From Actinomycetales bacterium Actino_02 (lineage in GTDB: Bacteria > Actinomycetota > Actinomycetes > Propionibacteriales > Propionibacteriaceae): a stretch of DNA of 64,000 bases. The stretch spans positions 1 to 64,000 of the forward strand of contig LUYM01000006.1 in the NCBI GenBank assembly GCA_001603275.1. Direction: 5' to 3'. Shown piece after piece: positions 24,291-35,293 of the stretch. The notes beneath the pieces are model-generated. The model was not told the DNA's origin. It did not search any database and saw only the letters and a list, made by a program, of their open reading frames with translations. The stretch's first letter is position 1; each line of letters begins with the position of its first letter. Made by a program: the position numbers and the translations under genes.

Positions 24291-26468
24291 ATGGGCGCAA
24301 CGGAGCACCCCTGGACGGTGTCCGAGACCGGCTTCGACGCGTCCAGCCAGCATCACAGCGAGACGGTATTCACCATCGGCAATGGCCAGCACTGCCTGCG
24401 CGGCGGCTTCGAAGAGGGCTTCCCCGGTGAGCAGACGGCCGGCTTCGCGCACCGGATCTGGGATCAGCTGCCGGTTTTCGGCGAGGAGCTGGCCGCGCTG
24501 CCGCGCTGGTGGGGAGTGCAGCTGTGGGCCGGGGATCGTCCGGTTCGGCTCGACACCGGAGACGTCGATGACTACCGGCGGAACCTCGATCTGCGCACCG
24601 GCGTGCTGTCCCGCAGCTACCGCTGGCACGGGCCGCAGCAGGCCGACCTGGCACTGAGCTGGCAACGGTTCATCGTGGCCGGCCAGCCGAGCCTGGCCGT
24701 GATCCAGCTGGAGGTCCAGGCGCTGGCCCCGGTGCTCCTGTGGCTGCGCAGCGGGCTGTCCGCCGCCGTCGACAATGCCGGGCTGGTCCACTGGGAGGTG
24801 GCCGGTCAGCAGGTCGAAGCCGAGCGGGTCGAGTTGTCCACCCGGACGCGCAGCAGCGGGATCGGCCTGGCCGTGGTGGCCGAGGTGCGTTGCCTGGGCC
24901 CGTCCGGCCCGATCACCGCGACGAGGGCGGACGAACCGGGCGCACCGAGCCTGGAGTACCGGGTGTCGCTGGCAGCAGGAGAGCGGCTGCTGCTGACCAA
25001 GTACGTGGCGCTGGCCTCGGACCTCGAGGCGTCCGCTCCGCTTCCGGTGGCTCGAGAACAGGCCGGCGAGGCCGTCCGGCTCGGTTGGGACGGGTTGCGG
25101 GCAGCCAACGATGCGGCCTGGGCGGAGATCTGGGCGGCCTGCGACATCGAGATCGACGGCGATCCGGAGGCCCAACTCGCGATCCGGTTCGCCCTGTTCC
25201 AGCTGAACATCGCCGCACCGCGGTTCACCGACCGGGCCAGCATCGGCGCCAAGACGCTGAGCGGGTTGGGGTATCGGCATCACGTCTTCTGGGACACCGA
25301 GATCTTCATGCTGCCGATGTTCAGCTTCACCCAGCCGGAGCTGGCCGCCGGCATGCTGCGCTACCGCTGGCACGGCCTGGACGGGGCCCGGCGCAAGGCC
25401 GCCGAGGCCGGACGCCGGGGCGCTCAGTTCCCCTGGGAGGCGGCCTCCACCGGCGACGAGGTCACCCCGCGCTGGATACCGGACCCGGATCACCCCGGAC
25501 GCCAAGTCCCGGTGCTCAGCGGCGATCGTGAGGTGCACGTCACCGCCGACATCGGCTACGCGGTCTGGCAACACTGGCAGGCCACCAATGACCAGCAGTT
25601 CCTGCTCGACTACGGGGCTGAGCTGATTCTGTCCGGTGCTCAGTTCTGGGCCTCGGCCGCCGTGGCCGAACCGGACGGGCACTACCACCTGCGCGGTGTG
25701 ATCGGCCCGGACGAGTACCACGAAGTCGTCGATGACAACGCCTTCACCAACCAACTCGCCTCCTGGCACCTGCACGCGGCCGGGGCGCTGGCCGCCTGGC
25801 TGGCCGAGCACCAACCCCAGCACTGGGCGCGGCTGTCGGCCGAGCTGGGGCTGAACGCGTCCGAGTTGGCGCTGTGGCTGGAGGTGGCCGCGGCTTTGTA
25901 CGTCCCCTTCGAGCCGGAGAGCGGGCTGATCGAGCAGTTTGCCGGCTACTTCGACCTGGACGAGTTGCCGCCCGAGGTGCAGGCTCCCGGCCGGACGGTC
26001 TCGTGGCAGCGGCTGCTCGGCTTCGAGGAGATTCAGCGGACCCGGGCCATCAAGCAGCCGGACGTGCTGATGCTGGCCCATCTGCTGCCCGACCAGTTCA
26101 GCGCCGAGCAACTGCGGGCCAACCAGGACTTCTACGATCTGCGCACCGACCATGAGTACGGGTCCAGCCTCGGGCCGGCGATCAGCGCGGCCGTAGCCGC
26201 CCGGGTCGGTGAGGTCGAGCTGGCCTACCTCCACTTCCTGCAGGCGGCGCGGACGGATCTGGCCGACGTCCGGGGCAATGCCGATGACGGCATCCATGGC
26301 GCGGCCGCTGGCGGCCTGTGGCAGGCCGTGGTGTTCGGTTTCGCGGGCTTCGAGCTGACCGCCGACGGGTGGCGGATTCGTCCACAGCTGCCCCGGCAGT
26401 GGCGTCGGCTGGTGATCAACCTGACCGTCCGCGGACGTCGCGAGCGGATCGAGATCCCTCGTCCCTGA
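24291..26468 (+). CDS. GH65 family phosphorylase/hydrolase (second copy)
   Basis: The 725-residue GH65 enzyme is about 100 residues shorter than the first copy. The catalytic motif is VIGPDEYHEVVDDNAFTN, and the substrate-loop equivalent GYRHHVFWDTE is present. The GPDEYH form is more like the classic maltose, trehalose and kojibiose phosphorylases than the first copy's GPDEYT. The ATG follows GGGAGG. It lies in line with the first GH65 and the small hypothetical gene, 100 bp after the latter. Differences in the active-site loop suggest the pair act on different disaccharides. That is inference. Confidence 0.9.
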   Translation: MGATEHPWTVSETGFDASSQHHSETVFTIGNGQHCLRGGFEEGFPGEQTAGFAHRIWDQLPVFGEELAALPRWWGVQLWAGDRPVRLDTGDVDDYRRNLDLRTGVLSRSYRWHGPQQADLALSWQRFIVAGQPSLAVIQLEVQALAPVLLWLRSGLSAAVDNAGLVHWEVAGQQVEAERVELSTRTRSSGIGLAVVAEVRCLGPSGPITATRADEPGAPSLEYRVSLAAGERLLLTKYVALASDLEASAPLPVAREQAGEAVRLGWDGLRAANDAAWAEIWAACDIEIDGDPEAQLAIRFALFQLNIAAPRFTDRASIGAKTLSGLGYRHHVFWDTEIFMLPMFSFTQPELAAGMLRYRWHGLDGARRKAAEAGRRGAQFPWEAASTGDEVTPRWIPDPDHPGRQVPVLSGDREVHVTADIGYAVWQHWQATNDQQFLLDYGAELILSGAQFWASAAVAEPDGHYHLRGVIGPDEYHEVVDDNAFTNQLASWHLHAAGALAAWLAEHQPQHWARLSAELGLNASELALWLEVAAALYVPFEPESGLIEQFAGYFDLDELPPEVQAPGRTVSWQRLLGFEEIQRTRAIKQPDVLMLAHLLPDQFSAEQLRANQDFYDLRTDHEYGSSLGPAISAAVAARVGEVELAYLHFLQAARTDLADVRGNADDGIHGAAAGGLWQAVVFGFAGFELTADGWRIRPQLPRQWRRLVINLTVRGRRERIEIPRP

Positions 26469-26482
26469 CCCGCGGGACGAAA

Positions 26483-26551
26483 GGGGACGGTTCCTGTTAC
26501 GTCCCAAGGTTCACGTAGCGTCCAGGTTGGGACGTAACAGGAACCGTCCCC
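26483..26551. repeat. Perfect 25-bp inverted repeat of the GGGGACGGTTCC family
   Basis: The left arm (26483-26507), beginning GGGGACGGTTCCTGTTACG, is repeated inverted without mismatch at 26527-26551. The loop is 19 bases. It lies between the 3' ends of the second GH65 gene and the oppositely oriented tRNA-Ser gene. Confidence 0.9.
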
Positions 26552-26572
26552 GTTATGTACCAGGGGAAGCAG

Positions 26573-26604
26573 AAAGCCGACGAACCAGGAGGTTCGCCGG
26601 CTTT
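26573..26604 (-). terminator. Terminator of the tRNA-Ser gene
   Basis: AAAGCCGACGAACC pairs with GGTTCGCCGGCTTT (one A-C mismatch) around a 4-base loop. On the minus strand the stem ends in TTT and follows the tRNA 3' end by about 20 bases, consistent with an intrinsic terminator. Confidence 0.75.
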
Positions 26605-26622
26605 CGGTGGTCTAGGACCCAT

Positions 26623-26710
26623 TGGCGGTGGCGGAGGGATTTGAACCCTCGGAGGGTTGCCCCTCACGCGCTTTCGAGGCGCGCTCTTTCGGCCGCTCAG
26701 ACACGCCACC
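26623..26710 (-). tRNA. tRNA-Ser (anticodon CGA)
   Basis: On the minus strand the acceptor GGTGGCG (5' end at 26710) pairs with CGCCACC, followed by discriminator G and an encoded CCA (26623-26625). The anticodon loop reads CTCGAAA, giving anticodon CGA for UCG codons. A long variable arm marks it as a serine tRNA, and the T arm reads GGTTCAAATCC. Confidence 0.95.
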
Positions 26711-26800
26711 GCGGGAGAGTCTAGCCAGCCAGGTGCCGGGTGATCCAATCGCTGCAGTCGGCGCGGGCGAGCATCGTTCCTGGTCGGGCGGACCGGCCGG

Positions 26801-27253
26801 TCAGCGATGCTGCTCGAAGAATGCGCGCAGCAGGCGTCCGCTGGCATCGGCCTCGATCCCGGTGACCACCTCGACCCGATGGTTCAGCCGCGGATCGCGA
26901 ATCACATCCCACAGGGACGACACCGCACCAGCCTTCTCGTCGAAGGCGCCGAAGACCAGCCGCTCCACCCGAGAAGCGACGATGGCCCCGGCGCACATCG
27001 TGCACGGCTCCAGGGTGACCACCAGGGTGCAGCCATCCAGCCGCCAGCTGCCCAGGGCGTCCGCCGCCCGGCGCAGGGCGACCACCTCGGCATGCGCCGT
27101 CGGGTCGCCGGTCAGCTCGCGCTCGTTGACGCCGGAGGCGATCACCTCACCAGCGGCGTCCAGAACCACCGCACCGACCGGGACATCGCCGTGCGCCGGG
27201 GCGTCCGCGGCGAGCTCCAGGGCCCGCAACATGGCGGGCTGCCAGCGGTTCAC
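26801..27253 (-). CDS. tadA: tRNA adenosine(34) deaminase TadA
   Basis: The 150-residue zinc enzyme converts A34 to inosine in tRNA-Arg(ACG). The catalytic HAE motif (near residue 54) and zinc ligands PCTMC (near residue 83) are intact. The start overlaps the upstream associated gene by four bases. The window also carries a tRNA-Arg with an ACG anticodon, the expected substrate. Despite the shared symbol it is unrelated to the pilus ATPase at 8357-9748. Confidence 0.95.
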   Translation of the reverse strand: MNRWQPAMLRALELAADAPAHGDVPVGAVVLDAAGEVIASGVNERELTGDPTAHAEVVALRRAADALGSWRLDGCTLVVTLEPCTMCAGAIVASRVERLVFGAFDEKAGAVSSLWDVIRDPRLNHRVEVVTGIEADASGRLLRAFFEQHR

Positions 27254-27879
27254 TCGAAGGTGGCCAGCGCCTTGGTGAACTCCGGGCCGAACTTGATCCG
27301 GGTCGCGATCTGCTCGACCAGAGTGGCCGAGTCCTCCTCGTAGTCCTCGGCGAGGGCTTCGAGTTCGAAGTCGTGGAGGCCCAGGTCGGCCAGGATGTCC
27401 AGATCGCCGACCGGGAAGCCGTCGTCCTCGGAGTCCTCATCGGGCAGCTCGGCACCAAGGAAGTCCACGACGTCCCTTGCCAGCGGCCAGTCGGTGGCGG
27501 CCACGATGTCGGAGCAGAGCACCTGGACGTGCTTGCCGCGCACCCGGACGATCACGAACACCTCCGAGGCGATCGAGACCAGGGCCAGTGCTCCCCCGTC
27601 GCCGGGCATCCGGCGCAGCTGAGTGATCAGCGCCTCCAGATCGTTTGCCAGGTCGAACTCCAGCGGCAGCGCCACGGCCTGGCCGTCCTCGCGGTACAGC
27701 GCGATCACCAGGTCGATGTCGTCCTCGGTGGCGTCGTCGGGGTAATCCTCGTCATCGACGTCGTCCTCCTCGTCCTCATCGAGGTCGTCGTCAGCGACTA
27801 CCTCATCGAGGTCATCCAGCCCGGGACGGTCATCGCCACGGTTGGGCAGTTCGAACTCCAGCTCGTCCGACGTGCTCAC
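27250..27879 (-). CDS. tRNA adenosine deaminase-associated protein
   Basis: The GTG at 27879 is chosen because GGAGG lies five bases upstream. The frame stays open much farther but without family resemblance. The 209-residue product has a very acidic N-terminus (about 20-55, almost all Asp and Glu) and then a compact domain with [16 protein letters not shown]. This actinobacterial family is defined by its position directly before tadA and is otherwise uncharacterised. The ATGA overlap with tadA supports coupled translation. Confidence 0.85.
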   Translation of the reverse strand: MSTSDELEFELPNRGDDRPGLDDLDEVVADDDLDEDEEDDVDDEDYPDDATEDDIDLVIALYREDGQAVALPLEFDLANDLEALITQLRRMPGDGGALALVSIASEVFVIVRVRGKHVQVLCSDIVAATDWPLARDVVDFLGAELPDEDSEDDGFPVGDLDILADLGLHDFELEALAEDYEEDSATLVEQIATRIKFGPEFTKALATFE

Positions 27880-27993
27880 CCCAGCCTCCTTCACCTTGGC
27901 CCTACGAGGACTTCCATGGTCGCAGATAACCGGAGTGCTGGCACAGTCCGGGCATCGCAAATCCGTCCGGCCGGGTGTGGGAAGGTTGTGCCC

Positions 27994-28635
27994 GTGGAAC
28001 TTCGCGTCATCGAACATCCGTTGGTTACGGCCAAGATCACCCTGCTGCGGGACGAAAACACCGCCAGCGCCACCTTCCGCCAGCTCGTCGAAGAGCTGGT
28101 CACCCTGCTCGCCTACGAGGCCACCCGTGAGGTGCGCGTCGAGCCGGTCCAGGTCAAGACTCCAATCACCGTCACCACGGGCGTGGAGCTCACCCGTCCG
28201 CGGCCGCTGGTGGTGCCGATCCTGCGGGCCGGCCTGGGCATGCTGGAAGGCATGATGCGGCTGATGCCGACCGCTGAGGTCGGCTTCGTCGGCATGGTCC
28301 GCGACGAGGAGACCCTGCAGCCGTTCACCTATGCCGAGCGGCTGCCGAAGGATCTGTCCGGACGGCAGTGCTACGTGCTCGACCCGATGCTGGCCACCGG
28401 TGGTTCGCTGGGCGGCACCGTCCAGTTCCTGGTGGACCGCGGCGCCGACCACATCACCTGCATCTGTCTGATCGCCGCCCCGGAGGGTGTCGAGCGGATG
28501 CGCGAGCTCGTCGATCCGATCGGCGTCCCGTGCACTCTGGTCTGCGCTGCGCTGGACGAGCGGCTCAACGAGGTTGGCTACATCGTTCCCGGCCTCGGCG
28601 ATGCCGGCGACCGGCTGTACGGGTTGGCTCAGTAG
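27994..28635 (+). CDS. upp: Uracil phosphoribosyltransferase
   Basis: The 213-residue salvage enzyme converts uracil and PRPP to UMP. GTG 27994 is preferred, with GGGAAGG eight bases upstream, and GTG 27988 is an in-frame alternative. [11 protein letters not shown] and the PRPP-binding loop [10 protein letters not shown] are intact, and the C-terminal GDAGDRLYG uracil-binding stretch is present. It is divergent from the deaminase-associated gene and is followed 15 bp later by a GNAT gene. Confidence 0.95.
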   Translation: MELRVIEHPLVTAKITLLRDENTASATFRQLVEELVTLLAYEATREVRVEPVQVKTPITVTTGVELTRPRPLVVPILRAGLGMLEGMMRLMPTAEVGFVGMVRDEETLQPFTYAERLPKDLSGRQCYVLDPMLATGGSLGGTVQFLVDRGADHITCICLIAAPEGVERMRELVDPIGVPCTLVCAALDERLNEVGYIVPGLGDAGDRLYGLAQ

Positions 28636-28650
28636 CGCCAGGGTTGGAAC

Positions 28651-29319
28651 ATGGAGCTTTCCGAGATCTGGCCTCCGTTCGGGCTGCGGATCGAAGCCGG
28701 TCCGCTGGTGCTGCGTCCAATCACCGACGACGTGCAGCCGGCGCTGATCGAGCTGGCCCTGGCCGGGGTCCACGATCCGGATCGAATGCCCTTCTACGTC
28801 CCCTGGACCGACGCGCCGCCGGACCGGCTGCCGGCCAACTATGTGCAGTACCAGTGGGGGGTTCGCTCGTCCTGGTCGCAGGAGAAGTGGACCCTGGATC
28901 TGGCAGTTGAGTACGAAGGACGAGTCGTCGGCTGCCAGGGGATCTCCACCGAGAACTACCTGATCACCCGGACCGGCGAGACCGGCTCCTGGCTGGGCCG
29001 CGCCCACCATGGCAAGGGGATCGGCACCAAGATGCGGCAGGCGATCTGCGCCTTCGTCTTCGACTACTTGGACGCTGAGGAGATCACTTCGGCGGCCTTC
29101 GCCGACAATCCGGCCTCGAATGCGGTCAGCCGCAAGGTGGGCTACCAGCCGAACGGCCTGATGCGGAAGACTCGGCGCGCCGAGGAGTGGCATGACTCGC
29201 AGCAGTGGCTGCTGACCCCGGCCCGGTTCGTCCGTGGCGAGCCGATCCGAGTCGCCGGCGCGCAGGCATTCCGCGAGTTCATCGGCCTGGAGAGCCGGGT
29301 GGCCAAGCCGGTCGAGTGA
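28651..29319 (+). CDS. GNAT-family N-acetyltransferase
   Basis: The 222-residue protein resembles RimJ/RimL-type acetyltransferases. LRPITDDV opens the fold, and an acetyl-CoA loop reading RAHHGKGIGTKMRQA lies near residue 125. ADNPASNAVSRKVGYQPNG near the end is typical of the family. It begins 15 bp after upp and is probably co-transcribed. The target, either a protein N-terminus or a small amine, cannot be told. Confidence 0.85.
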   Translation: MELSEIWPPFGLRIEAGPLVLRPITDDVQPALIELALAGVHDPDRMPFYVPWTDAPPDRLPANYVQYQWGVRSSWSQEKWTLDLAVEYEGRVVGCQGISTENYLITRTGETGSWLGRAHHGKGIGTKMRQAICAFVFDYLDAEEITSAAFADNPASNAVSRKVGYQPNGLMRKTRRAEEWHDSQQWLLTPARFVRGEPIRVAGAQAFREFIGLESRVAKPVE

Positions 29320-29336
29320 ATCACGGCTGAGCCGGT

Positions 29337-29867
29337 TCACACCTCGCGAGCGAGTCCCTCGATCCGTTCGGCACCCGGCAGCTTCAGCAGCGATGGCCCA
29401 GGCAGGACGAGTTTCGCGGCCCGAATGCCGGCGCCGATACACACCGACGCTGAGTCTGCGACTGCCGCGTCCAGCCAGACCGGCCAATCCAGCGGCAGCC
29501 CGACCGGGGTGATTCCGCCGTACTCCATTCCGGACTCGGCGACCGCAACCTCCATTGGCGCGAAGGAGGCCTTGCGGACGTCCAATCGCCGCTTGACCAG
29601 GCCGTTCACGTCGACTCGCCGGTGCGCCAGCGTCAGGCAGCAGGCGCGGCGCTCGACCCCGTCCCGGCGGCCGGAGACCAGCACGGCGTTGCCCATGATG
29701 TCCATCGGCAGGTCGTAGACCGCGCACAGGGTTTCGGTGTCGGAATGGGCCGGGTCGATCTCGAACACCAAGGCCTCGGGAACGTACTCGCGGACGGCGA
29801 CGATCACCGCCGGTGGCAGCAGATCGGTGCGGTCGAGGGCGGGCTGGGGTTTCAGACGAGCGAACAC
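29337..29867 (-). CDS. YbaK/EbsC-family aminoacyl-tRNA deacylase-like protein
   Basis: The likely product is about 176 residues from GTG 29867. The start is uncertain because the frame remains open upstream. The body matches the YbaK/ProX fold, with KRRLDVRKASFAPMEVAVAESG and EYGGITPVGLP, the GG-loop that holds the 3' end of mischarged tRNA. Such proteins clear misacylated tRNAs. It lies convergent with the GNAT gene. Confidence 0.8.
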   Translation of the reverse strand: MFARLKPQPALDRTDLLPPAVIVAVREYVPEALVFEIDPAHSDTETLCAVYDLPMDIMGNAVLVSGRRDGVERRACCLTLAHRRVDVNGLVKRRLDVRKASFAPMEVAVAESGMEYGGITPVGLPLDWPVWLDAAVADSASVCIGAGIRAAKLVLPGPSLLKLPGAERIEGLAREV

Positions 29868-29968
29868 GTCGGCCAGCCTAGGTGTGGCTGGCGACGCGTC
29901 GGCACCGCGCCCGCGATCAGAGCCGGCGTGGGCGGTCGTGCTCGCCTCTGTCGCGCCGGCTCGTCCGC

Positions 29969-31168
<1,200 letters not shown>

Positions 31169-31362
31169 CTATCGGTGTCCTCAACTCGGACGCCTGCCCG
31201 CGGTGCCGGGTCGCCGGAATCAACCTGGAACGGCCAGCGTCACCGATGGTGGATTCGGCGCGAAACTCGGCACTCCAGTCGTGGCCGAGTCCGCGGTTAA
31301 TCGCAGAGCAGCAACGGCCTCGTCCGGAGCAGCGATGGGACCCGCCCCGCGCTGACCGGAGC

Positions 31363-32271
<909 letters not shown>

Positions 32272-32328
32272 GCCGATCAGGGTAGCCAGCCGCGGCCGGG
32301 CCCGGGTAACGCGACGGCGCCGGATCGC

Positions 32329-33792
32329 TCACTTCACTCGACGGCCGGACGAGGTCGCGGAAGCATTCTGGTAGCCGGGCCTGGCCAGCCGGATCCGGAC
32401 CGAGATCTTCTTGCCCTTGTCCGCCTTGGTCAGCCGGTAGCTGCTGCGGGTCTGGCCGGTGAGCGGCTTCCCGTTGCGCAACCACTGGTAACTGGTCACC
32501 GCGGCCGTCGGTGACCAGGTGCCGGGCCGCGCCGTCACCGTCTTGCCGACCTTCATGGTGCCGGCCACCGATGGGCTCTTCCTCTTGGTCACCGTCGGCA
32601 GCAGCGACTGCTCCAGCGCGGTGATTGAGACGGTTGTGAACGCGATCTTGTGCCAGTAGGTCTTGCCGCTGCCGTAGCCGTTTTCATAGACCAGGCCGAC
32701 TCGAGAATCGTCCATCTGGACCAAATCCGAGTAATAGGCCGGATCGGTGGATCCGCCGATGGCCAGGCCCTTCTTCCAGGATCGGCCCTGGTCGGAGCTG
32801 ACGAAGATGCGCATCCCCTTGCGCTGGGTGAGTTTCCCGGAGATGTTCGACGGGCTGGACAGCAACAGCAGGTTGCTGGCCCCGGTGAGTTGCAGCAGGC
32901 TGCCGCCGGTGGGGACGGTCTTCACCCCACTCATCGCAGTGAAGCTCGTCGACAGCGACGTCCCGGCGTCGGTGGATCGTGCGCTCACCCGGTTCGCGCC
33001 CGGTGCCGGCGAGCCGTCGCCCTTATCCCGGTAGCTGGCCAGCAGCGACCCATCGGTCAGCTCGGTCACGGTGCCTTCGATCAGCTTCAGCTTGCCCGGC
33101 GAGGCCTGCTCCCAGCCCACGCTCCAGGTCTGGCCGTTGTCGTCGCTGACCAGCGAGCGAGGCACCCGGGTGCCGTCGGAACGGGTGCTGCCCAGCGCCA
33201 ACACGATCCGTCCGGCATGCTCGCCCTGGCTGAGCACCAGGCCGTGGCCGACCCCGGTCATCCCCGGCCAGTGGTTGGTGGCGGTGAACCGTCCCTCGGC
33301 CAGCGGAGTGACCTCCTGGCCGTCGGCACTGATCCACTGCTGATGCAGGTAGGAGTAGGAGCCGCTCGCCGAGCGGGAGTCCTGCGCCTTCACCGTGGTG
33401 ACCAGGAGCACCTTGCCCACCGATGGCACGTACACCGGCACCGGATTGGAGACCCGGGACGAGCCGAAATCGGCGACCACCCGCGGCGTACTCCAGGTAC
33501 AGCCGCCGTTGCTGGAGGTGGTCATGGTGATGTCGAAGTTGCCCTCGTCGTCGTTGTCGGCATTGTCGTTGCGGCGCTCGGCGAAGACGAACAGCCGGCC
33601 ATCCGCGCCCTGCACCATCGACGGCACCCGGTAGCGGACCTTGTCGCTGCTGGTCAGCGGCGTCCAGGTGCATCCGGTCGCCGCGGACGCCACCGTCGGG
33701 CTGAATACGGGCGGCAGGCCGAGGGTGGCCGTGGCGACGGCGAGGGCAGCCGCAAGCTGGAGTCGAAGGACGAATCCGGGGGGCCGGGTCAT
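32329..33792 (-). CDS. Secreted exo-alpha-sialidase with C-terminal Ig-like domain
   Basis: The 487-residue product starts at ATG 33792, which gives a proper signal peptide (about 1-38, ending ASA). An in-frame ATG 54 bases upstream would add an unlikely polar leader. YRVPS at 54-58 is the RIP-type motif with the first active-site Arg (55), followed by the acidic FAERRNDNADND loop. Asp boxes are visible as SSNGGCTW (93-100), SDDNGQTWS and SSDQGRSWK. A C-terminal domain (about 408-487) repeats the GTWSPTAAVTSYQW pattern of bacterial Ig-like adhesive modules. It probably releases terminal sialic or related acids outside the cell. Confidence 0.88.
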   Translation of the reverse strand: MTRPPGFVLRLQLAAALAVATATLGLPPVFSPTVASAATGCTWTPLTSSDKVRYRVPSMVQGADGRLFVFAERRNDNADNDDEGNFDITMTTSSNGGCTWSTPRVVADFGSSRVSNPVPVYVPSVGKVLLVTTVKAQDSRSASGSYSYLHQQWISADGQEVTPLAEGRFTATNHWPGMTGVGHGLVLSQGEHAGRIVLALGSTRSDGTRVPRSLVSDDNGQTWSVGWEQASPGKLKLIEGTVTELTDGSLLASYRDKGDGSPAPGANRVSARSTDAGTSLSTSFTAMSGVKTVPTGGSLLQLTGASNLLLLSSPSNISGKLTQRKGMRIFVSSDQGRSWKKGLAIGGSTDPAYYSDLVQMDDSRVGLVYENGYGSGKTYWHKIAFTTVSITALEQSLLPTVTKRKSPSVAGTMKVGKTVTARPGTWSPTAAVTSYQWLRNGKPLTGQTRSSYRLTKADKGKKISVRIRLARPGYQNASATSSGRRVK

Positions 33793-34021
33793 GATCGCTC
33801 TGCTTCTGTCGGGGGGCTGGCAGGCACTGCGGTGGGAGTGCGTCATGGCGATGGTCGGGGAAACCTGGACGCAGCCCCAGTACAGCATTTCGCGGCCGGT
33901 CGGCGGTACCTGGTGAGGGGCTTTCGTCTCTGCGATCCGGCGCGCCGGTGGGTCTGGTGTGGCGTGGACGCCCTCGGTCCCGGCGGCTGGGCGGTGTTCT
34001 GGCTCCTGCTATCGTCCCCTC

Positions 34022-35293
34022 ATGCTGCAGTCCAGCCTTCTGGATGGTGTCAAGGTCGCCGTGATCGCCGACACCGACAGCCGGTGGAAATGGGTCTTGG
34101 CGACCGCGAAGCAGCTCACCACCACTCCTCCCGATCTCTATCTGCGCGAGACCGCGGCGCGCCCGTCCGAGCGTCAGCTGGTTGAGGCCGGCGCCGATCC
34201 GTCCCGGGTCCGGACGGTGCAGCTCGCCGAGCTTCCCGTCGTCCTGGCTGAGAACCCGTGCGATGTGCTGATCATCGGCCTGCCCGGCTCGGGAGTGCAG
34301 GCCGTGCTGCAGGCGATGGCAGGGCAGTGGACCGAACCGAAGCGGCCGATCCTGGTGTCCGGCTACGTCGGCATCATCTACGAGCGCCTGGTCCAAGGCC
34401 TCTACCACCGGGCCGGCTCGGACGTCATCGTGGCCAACAGCCCGGCCGACGCCCGGGCTTTCACCGGGCTGCTTGCCGCGGCCGGCTTCGACCCGTCCGC
34501 CGTGGTCACCGAGCCGCTGCCGTTCCTCGGTTCGCCCGCTTCGGCGGCCGGAGCCGATGGTGTCGGGGCGCTCACCTTCGCCGCGCAGCCGGACGTCCCG
34601 GCCACCAAGGCCGATCGCAACTACATCGTCACCCGGCTGATCGAGCACGCCCGGCGGCACCCCGAGCAGCCGGTGCTGCTGAAGGTGCGTGGGGTGGCCA
34701 AGGAGCGCCTCACCCACCCCGAGCCGCATCCCTATCAGCGTCTCGTCGAGGCTCGCAATGACGAGCTGCCGGCAAACTTCTCGGTGATCGCCGGGCCGAT
34801 GTCGGACGCCCTGGATCGCTCGGCCGTTCTGATCACCATGTCCAGCACGGCCGCTGTCGAGGCGATCCACCGCGGCTTGCCCACCGGGATCCTGACCGAC
34901 CTGGGCATCCGTGAAGAGATGGGCAACCACTTCTTCGCCGGGTCCGGCTGCTACGTCTCCTTCGACGAACTGGCCGACGGCGCTCGTCCCCTGGCTGACC
35001 CGGACTGGGCCACCGATCATGGCCTGGCCGGGTTGGAGCGAGGGGCGCTGGCGGCCCGGGTCGGCGACCTGCTGGGGAGCGAGCTGCCCGCGCCGCGGCC
35101 CTTCTTCACCGCGCAGCGCAGCGCGGTCTACCGCAAGCGGCTGCTGGCCGAGAACGGGCTGGACGAGGCCGGACGGCCGGTGCCAGTGCGGCACCGCGGC
35201 ATCGGCGGACGCGTGCTGCGCCGGCTGGCGCGCTGGGTCTATCGGAATGGCTACGGGGTGGTTGCCCCGGCCTTGAGGCGACTAGGAGCCTGA
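34022..35293 (+). CDS. Putative glycosyltransferase, DUF6716-like
   Basis: The 423-residue protein starts at ATG 34022, and the frame upstream lacks family character. The opening VAVIADTDSRWKW and the later ITMSSTAAVEAIHRGLPTG, a GT-B-like nucleotide-sugar loop, fit the actinobacterial DUF6716 putative glycosyltransferases. Its TGA shares a base with the ATG of the CMP-nonulosonate synthetase gene (TGATG), so the two are coupled. That pairing suggests it transfers or helps transfer the CMP-activated acid. The family name is given with moderate certainty. Confidence 0.7.
   Translation: MLQSSLLDGVKVAVIADTDSRWKWVLATAKQLTTTPPDLYLRETAARPSERQLVEAGADPSRVRTVQLAELPVVLAENPCDVLIIGLPGSGVQAVLQAMAGQWTEPKRPILVSGYVGIIYERLVQGLYHRAGSDVIVANSPADARAFTGLLAAAGFDPSAVVTEPLPFLGSPASAAGADGVGALTFAAQPDVPATKADRNYIVTRLIEHARRHPEQPVLLKVRGVAKERLTHPEPHPYQRLVEARNDELPANFSVIAGPMSDALDRSAVLITMSSTAAVEAIHRGLPTGILTDLGIREEMGNHFFAGSGCYVSFDELADGARPLADPDWATDHGLAGLERGALAARVGDLLGSELPAPRPFFTAQRSAVYRKRLLAENGLDEAGRPVPVRHRGIGGRVLRRLARWVYRNGYGVVAPALRRLGA

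Noticed and set aside
24210-26507. 765-codon minus-strand frame opposite the second GH65 gene
   Set aside because: Shadow of a conserved enzyme. The product is Gly/Pro/Gln-rich with no recognisable domain.
26801-27253. Pilus gene, because of the shared symbol tadA
   Set aside because: HAE and PCTMC motifs show a tRNA adenosine deaminase. The pilus ATPase is the separate gene at 8357-9748.
27880-29727. Long minus-strand open frame continuing upstream of the deaminase-associated gene
   Set aside because: It lies antisense to upp and the GNAT gene. High GC keeps the frame open, and GTG 27879 has a good ribosome binding site.
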